Counted from the first letter of the stretch, positions 39,879-50,960 are shown. The stretch: DNA of 64,000 nt from an uncultured Pantoea sp. (GCA_913775175.1 CAJYKU010000038.1:27200-91199); one strand, 5' to 3'. Program-made: numbers and translations. The notes: generated by a model from the letters alone, not told the origin.

Positions 39879-41038
39879 ACGCGCACCACCGCGCCTTCGC
39901 CGCGGCTGTTGCGGAAAGTGATCACACAGATCACCAGGCCCAGAGCGGCAATCGCCGCTGCTGCAACTGGTACGGCTGTAAGGCCATAACCGCGAGAAAT
40001 CACAGCACCACCCACCCAGGCACCCAGCGCATTGCCCACGTTAAAAGCGGCAATATTTAGTGTAGAGACCAGGTTAGGTGCCTCATTACCGTGGCGCACA
40101 ACATTAATTTGCAGGCCGGGAACGGTCGCAAAGGTCGCCATTGCCCACAAAAACAGGGTGATTTCTGCCAGCCAGAGTGCATGGCTGGTCCAGCTAAACA
40201 GCAGCGAAAAAACAGCAATCAGAAAGAAGCTCAACAGCAGGCTGAACGATACTTTCCAGTCAGCCAGTTTGCCGCCGAGAATATTTCCCACCGTCAGACC
40301 GGCACCAATCAGAAACAGCGTCCAGCTCACGCCACGGTCGCTGATGCCGGTAACCTGCAGCAGCAGCGGCGCAATATAGCTGAACAGCGCAAACATTGCG
40401 GCAGCAAAACAGACCGTCATCAGCAGCGACAGCCAGAGTCGACCATTAGCCAGCGCGCCAATTTCACTCGCCAGATCAACCGGTTTCTCCTCTTTATTAG
40501 CTGGCAGGCTGACAATCAGCGCGACAAACGCAAGGATACCGATGATAGCCACGCCCCAGAACGTTGCACGCCAGCCAAACAGCTGCCCAAACCAGGTACC
40601 AAGCGGTACACCCAGCACATTTGCCAGCGTCAGCCCCGTAAACATCAGCGCCACCGCCGACGCCTGACGGCCTGGTGCTACCAGGCTTGCTGCCACCACA
40701 GAGCCAATACCAAAGAAAGCACCATGACAGAGCGCGGTGACGACGCGCGCCAGCATAAGCAGGTTGTAGCTATAGGCCAGTGCGCACAGCACATTACCGA
40801 CGATAAAAATCACCATCAGCAGGATCAGCGTGCGTTTACGCGGCAGGCTGGCGGTCAGCAGCGCCATAATTGGCGCACCAATTGCCACACCCAGCGCATA
40901 GCCGCTGATCAGCCATCCGGCTGAAGGAATTGACACCCGCAGATCGCCAGCGACTTCCGGCAGCAATCCCATAATGACAAATTCCGTGGTGCCAATGGCG
41001 AACGCGCTCAGCGCCAGCGCCAGTAATGCAACAGGCAT
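39875..41038 (-). CDS. MFS transporter, DHA1 family (AraJ/YdhP-like)
   Basis: Inner-membrane drug:H+ antiporter-type protein of 387 residues with 12 hydrophobic segments. The N-terminus ALALSAFAIGTTEFVIMGLLPEVA and the helix-5 block GLTLANVLGVPLGTWFGQLFGWRATFW are typical of the AraJ/YdhP/SotB group. The loop SLPRKRTLI carries the MFS basic motif. Substrate cannot be told from sequence; arabinose or sugar efflux and drug efflux are both claimed for relatives. The ribosome site TTAGGAG lies before ATG 41038, downstream of a leader hairpin (41072-41093). It occupies the place of ygeA in E. coli. Confidence 0.9.
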   Translation of the reverse strand: MPVALLALALSAFAIGTTEFVIMGLLPEVAGDLRVSIPSAGWLISGYALGVAIGAPIMALLTASLPRKRTLILLMVIFIVGNVLCALAYSYNLLMLARVVTALCHGAFFGIGSVVAASLVAPGRQASAVALMFTGLTLANVLGVPLGTWFGQLFGWRATFWGVAIIGILAFVALIVSLPANKEEKPVDLASEIGALANGRLWLSLLMTVCFAAAMFALFSYIAPLLLQVTGISDRGVSWTLFLIGAGLTVGNILGGKLADWKVSFSLLLSFFLIAVFSLLFSWTSHALWLAEITLFLWAMATFATVPGLQINVVRHGNEAPNLVSTLNIAAFNVGNALGAWVGGAVISRGYGLTAVPVAAAAIAALGLVICVITFRNSRGEGAVVRV

Positions 41039-41519
41039 AATAGACTCCTAAGAATAATTTTTGCAGGTGAGTCGTGCTGCGAACACAGCACGATAAAAAC
41101 AGGACGCTTATAAAAATTTGAGCTGCGTCACACTGCATTAAAGCACAGCGCTGAGCGAGCAACCACCCTCCCGGCTGCAAGGCTATCTTGCTGCTGCAGC
41201 AATAATCGTTCTCTGACTGGCGCGGAGTGTCAGAGCGTTGCAATATCTGGCACGCAAAGGCAATCAGACGGATAAAAATAGTAAAGGGAATAGTATGCGG
41301 CGTGGCGCAACACCACTGAGAGGTAAAAAGCGAAATGTGGCTGGATAGCTATGCGGGTAGCGCATTGTCTGAGTGGTTGCTGTGTGGCCGGTGCATGTTT
41401 CAGCGCTGGATGGCAGGAAGCGTAAAATTCTGATGCAGGTATTACGTTTGCCGAGGTGCTCTGCAGAAAAACCGGACCCCTACCCGGGGGCAAGGGTCAC
41501 GGCATTCAGAAACGATCGC
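41039..41519. other. 481-bp gap between MFS gene and lysS, no gene seen
   Basis: Holds the MFS leader and promoter on the right-to-left strand and the lysS terminator at its far end. A perfect 8-bp stem TCGTGCTG/CAGCACGA (41072-41093, 6-nt loop) lies 34 bp upstream of the MFS start. Several short open frames cross the gap, but none has a ribosome site plus recognisable protein features. The central 300 bp show nothing else I can name. Confidence 0.6.
41466..41498 (-). terminator. Intrinsic terminator of prfB-lysS
   Basis: On the minus strand, GACCC...GGGTC encloses a GC-rich loop with CCCGGG (41475-41498). It is followed after CGG by TTTTT (41466-41471), 21 bp after the lysS stop. Confidence 0.75.
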
Positions 41520-43040
41520 TTACTTCGTGGATGGGCGCAGTGCCGGGAACAGGATCACGTCGCGAATCGTATGGCTGTTGGTAAACAGCATTACCATCCG
41601 GTCGATACCGATACCCAGGCCAGCCGTTGGCGGCAGGCCGTGCTCAAGTGCGGTAACGTAATCTTCGTCATAGAACATCGCTTCATCATCACCAGCATCT
41701 TTGGCATTAACCTGCTGCAGGAAACGTTCCGCCTGATCTTCAGCATCGTTAAGCTCAGAGAAGCCGTTACCAATTTCACGTCCGCCAATAAAGAACTCAA
41801 ACCGGTCGGTGATCTCCGGATTCTCATCGTTGCGACGCGCCAGTGGTGACACTTCCGCCGGATACTCAGTGATAAAGGTTGGCTGAATCAGATGCGCTTC
41901 TGCGGTCTCTTCAAAGATCTCGGTCACCACACGGCCCAGTCCCCAGCTCTTCTCTACTTTGATATGCAGCGCATTAGCAATCGCTACGGCTTTATCGAAG
42001 TCATCGAGATCGGCCAGGTCGGTCTCAGGACGATACTTTTTGATCGCCTCACGCATTGTGAGTTTCTCAAACGGTTTACCAAAATCGAACGTGTGCTCAC
42101 CATAAGGCACTTCGGTTGTGCCCAGCACATCCTGCGCCAGTGTGCGGAACAGGCTTTCGGTCAGCTCAATCAGATCGTTATAATCCGCATAAGCCATATA
42201 GAGTTCCATCATGGTGAACTCAGGGTTATGGCGCGGCGAGATGCCTTCGTTGCGGAAGTTACGGTTGATCTCAAAGACGCGGTCAAAACCACCCACCACC
42301 AGACGCTTGAGATAGAGCTCAGGCGCAATACGCAGATACATATCGATATCCAGCGCATTGTGATGAGTGATAAACGGACGTGCAGACGCACCACCCGGGA
42401 TCACCTGCATCATTGGCGTTTCCACTTCCATAAAGTCGCGGTTAACCATGAACTGACGAATGCCCGCCATGATTTTAGAGCGCACTTTGAACGTGTGACG
42501 TGATTCATCGTTGGAGATCAGATCCAGATAGCGCTGACGATAACGCGTTTCCTGATCGGCCAGGCCGTGGAACTTGTCTGGTAACGGGCGCAGCGCTTTA
42601 GTCAGCAGGCGCAGTTCGGAGATATGGATTGAGAGTTCACCGGTTTTGGTTTTAAACAGCTTACCGCGCGCGCCCAGAATATCGCCCAGATCCCATTTTT
42701 TAAACTGCTCGTTGTAAACGCCTTCCGGCAGATCGTCACGGGAAACGTAGATCTGGATCTGGCCGCCCACATCCTGCAACGTGGCGAAAGAAGCCTTACC
42801 CATAATACGGCGCGTCATCATACGACCCGCAACGCTTACTTCCATGCCCAGCGCTTCCAGCTCTTCGTTGCTCTTGTCATCATAGCTGGCGTGCAGACGA
42901 TCGGAGGTGGTGTCACGACGAAAATCGTTAGGAAACGCCACACCCTTGTCACGCAGCGCGCTGAGTTTTTCGCGACGCGCTTTTAGTTCGTTGTTTAACT
43001 CAAGTGCGGCATCAGCGCTCTGCGGTTGTTGTTCAGACAT
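41520..43040 (-). CDS. lysS: Lysyl-tRNA synthetase, class II
   Basis: Charges tRNA-Lys with lysine. The protein has 506 residues (E. coli LysS 505). An N-terminal OB-fold anticodon-binding domain ([21 protein letters not shown], residues about 65-150) precedes the class II core. Motif 1 is [21 protein letters not shown], motif 2 is [27 protein letters not shown], and motif 3 is [14 protein letters not shown]. It starts 9 bp after prfB in the usual prfB-lysS operon. An intrinsic terminator follows. Confidence 0.98.
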   Translation of the reverse strand: MSEQQPQSADAALELNNELKARREKLSALRDKGVAFPNDFRRDTTSDRLHASYDDKSNEELEALGMEVSVAGRMMTRRIMGKASFATLQDVGGQIQIYVSRDDLPEGVYNEQFKKWDLGDILGARGKLFKTKTGELSIHISELRLLTKALRPLPDKFHGLADQETRYRQRYLDLISNDESRHTFKVRSKIMAGIRQFMVNRDFMEVETPMMQVIPGGASARPFITHHNALDIDMYLRIAPELYLKRLVVGGFDRVFEINRNFRNEGISPRHNPEFTMMELYMAYADYNDLIELTESLFRTLAQDVLGTTEVPYGEHTFDFGKPFEKLTMREAIKKYRPETDLADLDDFDKAVAIANALHIKVEKSWGLGRVVTEIFEETAEAHLIQPTFITEYPAEVSPLARRNDENPEITDRFEFFIGGREIGNGFSELNDAEDQAERFLQQVNAKDAGDDEAMFYDEDYVTALEHGLPPTAGLGIGIDRMVMLFTNSHTIRDVILFPALRPSTK

Positions 43041-43049
43041 GTCGGTTCC

Positions 43050-44148
43050 TTATAACCCTGCTTTTAAACTTGCTTCAATAAAACGATCCAGATCGCCATC
43101 CAGCACCGCCTGAGTGTTGCGGGTTTCTACGCTGGTACGCAGATCTTTGATGCGCGAATCATCCAGCACATACGAGCGGATCTGGCTGCCCCAGCCAATA
43201 TCCGATTTGTTCTCTTCTGCGGCCTGTTTATCGGCATTTTTCTTCTGCATCTCATACTCATACAGCTTGGCGCGCAGCTGTTTAAATGCCTGATCTTTGT
43301 TTTTGTGCTGCGAGCGGTCGTTCTGACACTGCACGACAATATTGGTTGGCAGGTGAGTAATACGCACCGCTGATTCGGTTTTGTTTACGTGCTGACCACC
43401 TGCACCCGATGCGCGATAAACATCAATGCGCAGATCGGCCGGATTAATATCGATATCGATGTTGTCATCGACTTCCGGATAGATAAACACCGAACTAAAT
43501 GAGGTGTGACGACGTCCGCCAGAGTCAAACGGACTTTTACGCACCAGACGATGCACGCCGGTTTCAGTACGCAGCCAGCCGTAAGCGTAGTCGCCAATGA
43601 CTTTAATTGTGGCAGATTTTGTACCCGCGACTTCGCCTTCCGACTCTTCAATGATCTCAGTTTTAAAGCCTTTGGCTTCGGCCCAGCGCAGATACATGCG
43701 CAGCAGCATACTGGCCCAATCCTGCGCTTCCGTACCGCCGGAACCCGCCTGAATATCCATGTAGCAGTCAGCGCTGTCATACTCGCCAGAGAACATGCGG
43801 CGGAACTCCAGTTCCCCCAGCTTAACGTCCAGCACGTCCAGCTCAGCGACCGCTTCGTTGAAGGTCTCTTCGTCGTCAGCTTCCACCGCCAGCTCCAGCA
43901 GACCCTGCACATCCTCCAGCCCCTGATGCATCTGATCGAGCGTTTCAACAACGGCTTCCAGCGAAGCTCGCTCTTTGCCCAGCGCCTGCGCGCGTTCAGG
44001 TTCGTTCCAGACGTCCGGCTGCTCCAGCTCGGCGTTTACTTCTTCAAGACGCTCTTTCTTAGCATCGTAGTCAAAGATACCCCCTAAGAACGCCACTGCG
44101 CTCGCTGAGATCCTGGATACGATTTTTGACCGGATTAATTTCAAACAT
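43050..44148 (-). CDS. prfB: Peptide chain release factor 2, with programmed +1 frameshift
   Basis: RF2, recognising UGA and UAA, 365 residues after frameshifting, as in E. coli. The first 25 codons start at ATG 44148 ([14 protein letters not shown]...) and run to an in-frame UGA (44073-44071). The slippery site CTT-TGA-C is preceded by the SD-like AGGGGG at 44085-44080. A +1 slip on CUU joins L25 to D26 ([17 protein letters not shown]). RF2 thereby controls its own level, because low RF2 lets the shift occur. The SPF tripeptide ([16 protein letters not shown]) and the GGQ motif ([18 protein letters not shown]) are intact. It lies upstream of lysS and follows recJ in the same direction. Confidence 0.97.
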
Positions 44149-44242
44149 GGCTTTTCAGTCTTATTTAGCGATACGGTGAGAAAATATAGAGTAATGCGTA
44201 AGTTTACCCGAAAGCGCGCGCACTTTGTAGCGGCGCGCGTGG

Positions 44243-45970
44243 CTATAGCGGCCAGATATGGTCGATAATCAGCTGCACTGAGCGATTGCCACGATACTCA
44301 TTAATATCGAGTTTATAAGCCAGTTCAACCTCGCGCACGCTGGTATCTGGCCACAGCCGGGTATCGACATTAAACGCAATCCCATCCAGTAGCGGCCCTC
44401 CGCCATAAGGCTCTACCATGACTTTCAGATGTCGCTCACCCACCAGCCGCTGCTGCAGCAGTTTAAACCGGCCATCGAAGAGCGGCTCTGGAAATGCCTG
44501 CCCCCAGGGCCCCGCCTCACGCAGCATTTCAGCTGTGTGCAGGCTAAACTCCTGCGCATGAAGCTCGCCATCTGACCAGGCCACACCCTGCAATGCTTCA
44601 CCATCCAGCCACTCATCAATCAGCGCGGCAAAACGCTGACGAAACTCCTCATATCTGGCAACCTCCAGCGAGAGTCCCGCCGCCATCGCGTGACCACCAA
44701 ATTTGATAATCAGCCCCGGGTAGAGCGTATCCAGCCGCTCCAGCGCATCGCGCAGATGCAGGCCAGCAACTGAGCGCCCCGACCCTTTTAGCGTACCATC
44801 GCCCGCCGGGGCAAACGCGATGACCGGACGGTGAAAGCGCTCTTTAAGACGTGAAGCGAGAATACCTACCACACCCTGATGCCATTCAGGATGATAAAAC
44901 GCCAGGCCCAGCGGCAGATCGCTGTGCTGGCGCTCCAGCGCATCGCATAGCGCCAGCGCTTCGCTTTTCATTCCCTGCTCAATCTCTTTGCGCGTCTGAT
45001 TAAGCGCATCAAGTTCGCTGGCCAGCATACGCGCCTGTGCAATATCTTCGGTCAGCAGCAGTGCCACCCCAACCGACATATCGTCAAGACGACCGGCGGC
45101 ATTAAGGCGCGGCCCCACGGCAAATCCCAGGTCACTGGCCGCCAGCTGTCGCGCATCGCGATTCGCAATCTCCAGTAACGCGCGGATACCTGCACGACAT
45201 TTACCGGCACGGATACGACTTAACCCCTGCCAGACCAGTATACGATTGTTAGCATCCAGCGGGACGACATCTGCGACAGTCCCCAGCGCAACCAGATCCA
45301 GCCACGCTGCCAGATTCGGTTCGCTGCGCTGCGCACCAAACCAGTTCTGCTGACGCAGATAAGCACGCAGCGCCAGCATCAGATAAAAAGCGACCCCAAC
45401 GCCCGCCAGCGCACGCGATGGAAAAGCGCTGTCGCTGAGATTGGGATTGACGATAGCTTCTGCGGCCGGCAGCGTGTCACCGGGCAGATGGTGATCGGTG
45501 ATCAACACCGGGATAGCATACTGCCGCGCAGTTTCCACACCGGCGTGTGAAGAGATGCCATTATCCACCGTCAGGATCATCTCAGCACCGCGTGCACGTG
45601 CCTGCTCCACCACCGCCGGGCTCAATCCATACCCATCGTCGAAGCGATTGGGTACCAGATAGTCGACGTTACCGCCCATACTTCGCAGCGCCAGCACAGT
45701 GAGTGCGGTGCTGGTTGCGCCATCGGCGTCGAAATCCCCTACCACCAGAATTCGCTGACCGCTCTGTAGCATCTGATGCAGTAGTTTTACCGCTGCATCA
45801 ATGCCGCTCAGGCTTTGCCATGGCAGCAGATGCTTTGCACCGCGCTCCAGCTCTGCAGCTGTTTTGACACCGCGATGCAAATAGAGGCGACGCAGCAGCG
45901 GTGGCAGATCGTCTGGCAGGCTGGCATCAGCGGGTGTGGTGCGCCGACGCAGTTCAGTAGAGTGCATCAC
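44243..45970 (-). CDS. recJ: Single-stranded-DNA-specific 5'-3' exonuclease RecJ
   Basis: DHH-family nuclease in recombination and mismatch repair, 575 residues (E. coli 577). The catalytic motifs are [15 protein letters not shown] (motif I), [10 protein letters not shown], and [12 protein letters not shown] (the DHH). The DHHA1 domain has [20 protein letters not shown] and [11 protein letters not shown]. The C-terminal OB fold is present. It lies 6 bp after dsbC in the xerD-dsbC-recJ unit and about 95 bp before prfB. Confidence 0.97.
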   Translation of the reverse strand: MMHSTELRRRTTPADASLPDDLPPLLRRLYLHRGVKTAAELERGAKHLLPWQSLSGIDAAVKLLHQMLQSGQRILVVGDFDADGATSTALTVLALRSMGGNVDYLVPNRFDDGYGLSPAVVEQARARGAEMILTVDNGISSHAGVETARQYAIPVLITDHHLPGDTLPAAEAIVNPNLSDSAFPSRALAGVGVAFYLMLALRAYLRQQNWFGAQRSEPNLAAWLDLVALGTVADVVPLDANNRILVWQGLSRIRAGKCRAGIRALLEIANRDARQLAASDLGFAVGPRLNAAGRLDDMSVGVALLLTEDIAQARMLASELDALNQTRKEIEQGMKSEALALCDALERQHSDLPLGLAFYHPEWHQGVVGILASRLKERFHRPVIAFAPAGDGTLKGSGRSVAGLHLRDALERLDTLYPGLIIKFGGHAMAAGLSLEVARYEEFRQRFAALIDEWLDGEALQGVAWSDGELHAQEFSLHTAEMLREAGPWGQAFPEPLFDGRFKLLQQRLVGERHLKVMVEPYGGGPLLDGIAFNVDTRLWPDTSVREVELAYKLDINEYRGNRSVQLIIDHIWPL

Positions 45971-45976
45971 AATGAA

Positions 45977-46690
45977 TTAACCGCCCCGCTTCTGACCATC
46001 AAGCACCTGTTTCAGCTCCTGTGGTCCCTGATATCCCGGAATCATGGTGCCGCTGTCGGTGAGAATGGCTGGCGTACCCTGAATACCGAACAGGATGCCA
46101 AGTTTATAGTGCTGATCGAGATTGATTTTGCAGGTCGCCGGCGCGTCCATTTTTGGCACATCGCCTTTCATCGCCTCATCAAACGCTTTATTGCGATCGG
46201 CGCTGCACCAGATTGTTTTCATCTCTTTCTCTACCTGGCCATTAAGTCCCTCACGCGGAAAGGCAAGATAACGAACAGTAATTCCCAGCGCGTTGTAGTC
46301 TGCCATCTGCTCATGCAGCTTGCGGCAGTAGCCGCAGGTGATATCTGTAAAGACCGTGACGACATGCTGCTCTTTAGGCGCTTTATAAACAATCATCTCT
46401 GGTGCCAGCGCAGCGACCTTTTTATCCAGCAGCTGATTCGTGGTATTAACCGGCTGTGCTCCGCTAACGTCATAGAGCGGCCCCTGAATCATATGTTTGC
46501 CATCTTCGGTAATGTAGATAACCCCACTCTCAGTCAGCGCGGTTTTCATTCCCGGCAGCGGTGATGGCAGAATTTCAGCCTGCTGTAGTCCAACCTTTTT
46601 CAGCGTCTGCTGGATTGCGCTGTCATCAGCATGGGTCAGGGCGGAGAAAGCACTGACCAGTAGCGCCAGCACGGTAAACTGTTTTTTCAT
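45977..46690 (-). CDS. dsbC: Thiol:disulfide interchange protein DsbC
   Basis: Periplasmic disulfide isomerase, V-shaped homodimer kept reduced by DsbD. The protein has 237 residues (E. coli 236). Sec signal KKQFTVLALLVSAFSALTHA, then the dimerisation domain starting DDSAIQQTLKKVGLQ, then a thioredoxin domain with active site CGYC in DITCGYCRKLHEQMADYN. The cis-Pro loop is GTPAIL. I chose ATG 46690, since AAGGAT lies six to seven bases upstream; another ATG is directly before it. An open frame up to 46768 overlaps xerD and lacks homology. The family's second Cys pair is reduced to a single visible Cys in the C-terminal domain region (ATCKINL) plus IWCSADRNK, as in E. coli. Confidence 0.95.
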   Translation of the reverse strand: MKKQFTVLALLVSAFSALTHADDSAIQQTLKKVGLQQAEILPSPLPGMKTALTESGVIYITEDGKHMIQGPLYDVSGAQPVNTTNQLLDKKVAALAPEMIVYKAPKEQHVVTVFTDITCGYCRKLHEQMADYNALGITVRYLAFPREGLNGQVEKEMKTIWCSADRNKAFDEAMKGDVPKMDAPATCKINLDQHYKLGILFGIQGTPAILTDSGTMIPGYQGPQELKQVLDGQKRGG

Positions 46691-46712
46691 CATTAATCCT
46701 TGTTGCCGCTGC

Positions 46713-47606
46713 TCAGGCGCGCGGGTGATGCTGTTGATGTAGTTGACGCAACCGCTCAGTAGCGACATGCGTGTAGATCTGGGTAGTTGAGAGATCGCTG
46801 TGGCCCAGTAACATCTGTACGACGCGTAAATCGGCGCCGTGGTTCAGTAAATGTGTGGCAAATGCGTGCCGCAGCACATGGGGGGACAGTTTTTCACTAT
46901 CAATACCCGCCAGCACAGCATAATGTTTAATACGATGCCAGAAAGTCTGGCGCGTCATCTGCTGTGCACGCTGGCTGGGAAACAGCACATCCAGCGTCTG
47001 TCCATTAAGCAGCCAGGGCCGCCCATGCTGTATATAGTGCTCCAGCCAGTAAATCGCTTCTTCACCTAATGGCACCAGTCGCTCTTTATTGCCCTTGCCA
47101 AGTACGCGCACCACGCCCTGGCGCAGGCTGACATCACTGATAGTCAGCCCGACCAGTTCGGAAACGCGTAGCCCGGTGGCGTAGAGCACCTCCAGCATCG
47201 CTTTATCACGCAACTCCAGCGGAATATCAGTGGCAGGTGCCTGCAGCAGCCGCTCCACCTGACTCTCGCTCAGATCTTTTGGCAGCCGCTGCGGCAGTTT
47301 AGGTGCAGAGAGCAGCGCACTCGGATCGTCACTGCGCAACTTTTCGCGGTAGAGATACTGAAACAGGCGACGCATAGCGCTTAACGTACGCGCTGAGCTG
47401 GTGGCTTTATAGCCTCCCTCAACGCGCTCAGCGAGAAACTGCTGCAGATCAATCGCCTGTAGCGTCATCAGTGAGAGACCGTGACGTTGCAGCCACATCA
47501 TCAGCGTCTGCAAATCCTGCCGATAAGAGGCCAGACTGTTTTGCGCCAGATTGCGCTCCAGCCAGAGCGCATCAAGAAACTGCTCAATCAGTTCGCTATC
47601 CTGCAC
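46713..47606 (-). CDS. xerD: Site-specific tyrosine recombinase XerD
   Basis: Partner of XerC in resolving chromosome dimers at dif under FtsK control. The protein has 297 residues (E. coli 298). An N-terminal SAM-like core-binding domain precedes the catalytic domain, which has R (ATGLRVSEL), K ([12 protein letters not shown]), HxLR ([14 protein letters not shown]), H ([10 protein letters not shown]) and nucleophile Tyr ([11 protein letters not shown]). The start is GTG 47606 with GAGGAG five bases upstream; an ATG one base earlier is out of frame, and the frame is open to 47639. It is the first gene of xerD-dsbC-recJ, divergent from fldB. Confidence 0.97.
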   Translation of the reverse strand: MQDSELIEQFLDALWLERNLAQNSLASYRQDLQTLMMWLQRHGLSLMTLQAIDLQQFLAERVEGGYKATSSARTLSAMRRLFQYLYREKLRSDDPSALLSAPKLPQRLPKDLSESQVERLLQAPATDIPLELRDKAMLEVLYATGLRVSELVGLTISDVSLRQGVVRVLGKGNKERLVPLGEEAIYWLEHYIQHGRPWLLNGQTLDVLFPSQRAQQMTRQTFWHRIKHYAVLAGIDSEKLSPHVLRHAFATHLLNHGADLRVVQMLLGHSDLSTTQIYTHVATERLRQLHQQHHPRA

Positions 47607-47707
47607 ATTTTCTCCTCGCTGGTGTGAAATTGTGCTCATTATGCCTTAAAGCCGGGGGGTTCTGGTACAATTGCGCCCGAGTGAGTTTTATACAGAGCAT
47701 CAACCGC

Positions 47708-48226
47708 ATGAATATCGGCCTTTTTTACGGTTCAAGTACCTGTTACACCGAGATGGCAGCTGAAAAGATCCGCGACTTTATTGGTGAAGAGCTGGTCACG
47801 CTGCACAATCTCAAAGATGATGACCCGTCGCTGATGGAGCAGTATGACCTGCTTATTCTCGGCATTCCAACCTGGGACTTTGGCGAGTTACAGGAGGACT
47901 GGGAAGCGGTCTGGGCACAATTACCGGCACTAAACCTGCAGGATAAAATTGTGGCGCTTTACGGCATGGGCGACCAGATTGAGTACAGCGAATGGTTTCT
48001 TGATGCACTGGGTATGCTGCATGAACTGCTGCAGCCGATGGGTGTGCAGTTTGTCGGTTACTGGCCACTGGAGGGTTATACCTTTACCAGCCGCAAACCG
48101 CTTACCGCTGACGGCTCACAGTTTGTTGGCCTGGCGCTGGATGATGTTAATCAGTTTGAGCAGAGCGATGAGCGCATTGAGCAGTGGTGTGAGCAAATAC
48201 TGACAGAAACCGCAGATCGGCTGTAA
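47708..48226 (+). CDS. fldB: Flavodoxin FldB
   Basis: Small FMN electron carrier, 172 residues (E. coli 173), induced by SoxRS in E. coli. The phosphate-binding loop is [18 protein letters not shown] at the N-terminus, and the FMN-stacking segments [11 protein letters not shown] and [18 protein letters not shown] are present. The long-chain flavodoxin insertion is included ([12 protein letters not shown]). Start ATG 47708. It is convergent with ygfX, 4 bp apart. Confidence 0.96.
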   Translation: MNIGLFYGSSTCYTEMAAEKIRDFIGEELVTLHNLKDDDPSLMEQYDLLILGIPTWDFGELQEDWEAVWAQLPALNLQDKIVALYGMGDQIEYSEWFLDALGMLHELLQPMGVQFVGYWPLEGYTFTSRKPLTADGSQFVGLALDDVNQFEQSDERIEQWCEQILTETADRL

Positions 48227-48230
48227 CGCG

Positions 48231-48641
48231 CTACGCGGTTTTACTCAGCGCACAGTGCGCGCGTAACTGACGCCACGCCAGCGATGGCATCGCGTCGCAC
48301 ATCAGCCAGAGGCGCCAGCGTTTCCCCTGCGCATTGCGCAGTGTCAGTAGTACTCCCCAGGGTAACCACTGCTCCGGGCAAACCGTGTACCAGCTAACCC
48401 CCTGCCAGCACCAGACGCCATCACCATCCCGCGTCAGCTCACCACAGCGGCGCAGCAGTAGCCGCTCATTACGCCAGCTCTCTGCCAGCACAGCAATCGA
48501 CAGCAGAGCCTGCAGGCCATGCCACTCTGCGTGCCAGGTGAAACAGATCAGCAGCAGAGCACCGCAATAGCCCGACAGCAGATTGATCAGCCGGGCGCTG
48601 CGTGCGGGATGTAACTTACATTGCCACCGGACCGCGTTCAC
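48231..48641 (-). CDS. ygfX: YgfX (CptA) membrane protein
   Basis: Small inner-membrane protein of 136 residues. The N-terminal region carries a hydrophobic hairpin ([33 protein letters not shown]), followed by a soluble Trp-rich tail ([20 protein letters not shown]). In E. coli it is the neighbour of SdhE and was reported as a toxin-like partner acting on cytoskeletal proteins. That role is disputed, because SdhE is now known as a flavinylation factor. It overlaps the sdhE 3' end by 26 bp, so the two are translated together. Confidence 0.9.
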   Translation of the reverse strand: MNAVRWQCKLHPARSARLINLLSGYCGALLLICFTWHAEWHGLQALLSIAVLAESWRNERLLLRRCGELTRDGDGVWCWQGVSWYTVCPEQWLPWGVLLTLRNAQGKRWRLWLMCDAMPSLAWRQLRAHCALSKTA

Positions 48642-48882
48642 GGTTACGCTGCTGGATCAGTTTTACCATTCGCCTGAACTCCGGATCGGCAGGTTCGCCA
48701 TGATCCATCATCCAGTTGAACAGATCCGGATCGTCGCTTTTCAGCAAGGCAACGAATACCCGCTTATCTTCATCGCTCAGCGAATCATATTCATAGTGAA
48801 AAAACGGCATAATTGCGACATCCAGCTCCAGCATGCCACGGCGGCAGGCCCACTTAACGCGGGATTTATCATGAATATCCAT
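48616..48882 (-). CDS. sdhE: FAD assembly factor SdhE (YgfY/CptB)
   Basis: An 88-residue protein (E. coli 88) required for covalent flavinylation of SdhA and FrdA. The conserved surface motif [14 protein letters not shown] is present (RGxxE in the family), followed by the helical bundle ([22 protein letters not shown]). Start ATG 48882. Divergent from ygfZ, as in E. coli, and overlapping ygfX. Confidence 0.96.
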   Translation of the reverse strand: MDIHDKSRVKWACRRGMLELDVAIMPFFHYEYDSLSDEDKRVFVALLKSDDPDLFNWMMDHGEPADPEFRRMVKLIQQRNRERGPVAM

Positions 48883-49108
48883 GTGTTATATTCCACGACT
48901 TAAAACAGTAATGCTCAGTGTACCTGCTTTTTTTGCCTGCTGCAGGCTGTACCCACGTATCTGCGCAGGAACGCGCAAAGTGGCTTGATAAATCCGGGTG
49001 ATTACGCGCGATTTGTGCGCCCGGTTCAGTAAACAGGTTGCATTGCCCGGTTGCTCTTTTAACATTGACCTCATACTCCGCACAAACTTGATCAATCAGG
49101 ATGGATAC

Positions 49109-50092
49109 ATGCCGATTTTCACTCTTCCTCCCCGTCAGCCTGTAGCTGCGGTGCGCCTGCCCCTGACACTGATGTCGCTTGATGAGTGGGCGCTGGTTTC
49201 AGTACAGGGCAAAGATAGTACCAGCTATCTGCAAGGCCAGCTGACGCTGGACGTTGCGGCGCTGCCAGCCAGTCAGCATCGCCAGGCGGCTCACTGTGAT
49301 GCCAAAGGCAAAATGTGGAGCAATCTGCGTCTGTTTCATCATGCTGAAGGGTACGCCTATCTGGTGCGCCGTAACCTGCGCGACCAGCAAATCGCTGAGC
49401 TAAAAAAATATGCAGTATTTGCCAAAGTCACTATTGCGGCAGATGACGATGCTGTTCTGTTGGGTCTGGCCGGGTTCCAGGCGCGCGCGGCGCTGGCAAA
49501 CCTGTTTACTACCCTGCCGGACGCTGAGCATGCTGTCGTGGTACAGGATGAAAGCACCCTGCTATGGCTGGAGCAGCCAGCAGAACGCTTTTTAGTGATC
49601 ACCACAGCGGCTAAAGCGGAAGAGATAAAAGCTGCACTGGCAGGTGAGGCGCAGTTCAACGACAGCAGGCAGTGGCTGGCGCTGGATATTGAAGCCGGTA
49701 TTCCGGTGATCGATAGCACGTTGAGTGCCCAGCTTATTCCGCAGGCGACGAACCTGCAGGCGCTGGATGCTATCAGCTTTAAAAAAGGCTGTTATACCGG
49801 TCAGGAGATGGTAGCCCGGGCTAAATTTCGTGGTGCCAACAAGCGCGCCCTGTTCTGGCTGGCTGGCACTGCAGCTAAGCTGCCGGAAAGTGGCAGTTCA
49901 CTGGAGCTGCAGATGGGCGAGCGGTGGCGTCGTACCGGCACAGTGCTGAGCGCAGTACAGCTGGATGACAGCAGTGTCTGGGTGCAGATGGTGATGAATA
50001 ACGATCCGGAACCGGGCGCAGTTCTGCGCGTCGAGGGCGATGAGGGTGGCAAACTCACTATTCAGCCGCTGCCCTATACGCTGGAAGAGTAA
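49109..50092 (+). CDS. ygfZ: tRNA-modifying / Fe-S maturation factor YgfZ
   Basis: Folate-binding, GcvT-like protein of 327 residues (E. coli 326) that supports the activity of Fe-S enzymes such as MiaB. The signature K-G-C-Y-T-G-Q-E is in [21 protein letters not shown] near residues 222-242. Its Cys is essential in E. coli. I placed the start at ATG 49109 ([11 protein letters not shown]), matching E. coli; the frame is open up to 48998. A strong hairpin terminator follows. Confidence 0.95.
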   Translation: MPIFTLPPRQPVAAVRLPLTLMSLDEWALVSVQGKDSTSYLQGQLTLDVAALPASQHRQAAHCDAKGKMWSNLRLFHHAEGYAYLVRRNLRDQQIAELKKYAVFAKVTIAADDDAVLLGLAGFQARAALANLFTTLPDAEHAVVVQDESTLLWLEQPAERFLVITTAAKAEEIKAALAGEAQFNDSRQWLALDIEAGIPVIDSTLSAQLIPQATNLQALDAISFKKGCYTGQEMVARAKFRGANKRALFWLAGTAAKLPESGSSLELQMGERWRRTGTVLSAVQLDDSSVWVQMVMNNDPEPGAVLRVEGDEGGKLTIQPLPYTLEE

Positions 50093-50099
50093 CCTGCAG

Positions 50100-50127
50100 A
50101 GGGACGCTGAACAGCGTCCCTATTGTT
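50100..50127 (+). terminator. Intrinsic terminator after ygfZ
   Basis: AGGGACGCTG-AA-CAGCGTCCCT (8-bp stem with a 6-nt loop in practice) followed by ATTGTTG, 7 bp after the ygfZ stop. Confidence 0.8.
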
Positions 50128-50185
50128 GATATGTTTTTCTATACCGCCGGGAGTCGCGGCCTGAGTTTCTATGACAGGTACAGCC

Positions 50186-50839
50186 TTACTTCACATAGAA
50201 ATAGATGGCACAGAAGTGCAGTACGCTGCCTCCCAGCACAAAGCCGTGCCAGATAGCGTGATTAAACGGAATACGGCGACAGACGTAAAAGATCACGCCC
50301 AGCGAATAGACGATACCGCCTGCTGCCAGCAGCCAGATCCCGCCAGCGGAGAGCCGCATTGCCAGCTGATAAATCACGACCAGCGATAACCAGCCCATAC
50401 TGAGATAGGTCACCACTGACAATACTTTAAACCGATGAGCAATAGTGAGTTTAAAGATGATGCCCGCCAGCGCCAGACTCCAGATCACCACCATCAGGCC
50501 GTGCGCCAGCGGCGATTTTAGCCCCACCAGCAAAAACGGCGTGTAGGTTCCGGCTATCAACAGATAGATGGCACAGTGGTCAAATTTTTTCAGCCACGCA
50601 CGTGCGCGCTGATGCGGAATAGCGTGATACAGCGTTGAGGCCAGATAGAGCAGAATCATACTGCCGCCATACAAGCTATAACTGGTGATGGCAGTGGCAT
50701 TTGCCTGCATCTCGGCCGCCTGTATCAGCAGCAGTACCAGACCAGCGATGCCAAACAGACAGCCGATACCGTGGCTGATGCTGTTGGCTATCTCTTCTGC
50801 CAGTGAATAGCCCGGAGGGGCAAGTGAGTTTTTTACCAT
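50186..50839 (-). CDS. yqfA: YqfA, hemolysin III / PAQR-family membrane protein
   Basis: Inner-membrane protein of 217 residues with seven hydrophobic helices. Conserved polar residues match the PAQR/HlyIII metal-binding set: SISHGIG in helix 1, STLYHAIPH and [16 protein letters not shown], then [18 protein letters not shown] near the C-terminus. The family includes alkaline ceramidases and receptors; true hemolytic action is not established here. Convergent with ygfZ, as in E. coli. Confidence 0.93.
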   Translation of the reverse strand: MVKNSLAPPGYSLAEEIANSISHGIGCLFGIAGLVLLLIQAAEMQANATAITSYSLYGGSMILLYLASTLYHAIPHQRARAWLKKFDHCAIYLLIAGTYTPFLLVGLKSPLAHGLMVVIWSLALAGIIFKLTIAHRFKVLSVVTYLSMGWLSLVVIYQLAMRLSAGGIWLLAAGGIVYSLGVIFYVCRRIPFNHAIWHGFVLGGSVLHFCAIYFYVK

Positions 50840-50911
50840 AGCGCAGAGTTCCTGAGGAGGGAGAGTACTGTTGTTTTTGTAACCAGCAGCCTATCTGACT
50901 CCGATTTCAGT

Positions 50912-50960
50912 GTACACATGTACGCTAAAATTTTCTGTGATCAGGTGTGTCACCCGTGAC
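50912..50960. promoter_or_regulatory. Two short palindromes upstream of the RpiR-type regulator
   Basis: GTACA-CA-TGTAC (50912-50923) and GTCAC-CC-GTGAC (50949-50960) are both 12-bp palindromes with 2-bp centres, in the 176-bp yqfA-regulator gap. They are candidate operators for the regulator itself. This is pattern-based only. Confidence 0.35.

Noticed and set aside
40091..40924. 277-codon open frame antisense to the MFS transporter
   Set aside because: Extremely polar Gln/Arg/His-rich translation, the mirror of membrane-helix codons; not a real protein.
44050..44148. prfB appearing frameshifted or broken at its 5' end
   Set aside because: The interruption is the programmed +1 frameshift site with its SD-like element, not a mutation.
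50936..50954. TGTGATCAGG...TCAC as a CRP site upstream of the regulator
   Set aside because: Half-site spacing is 8 rather than 6 bp, so it does not fit the CRP consensus TGTGA-N6-TCACA.
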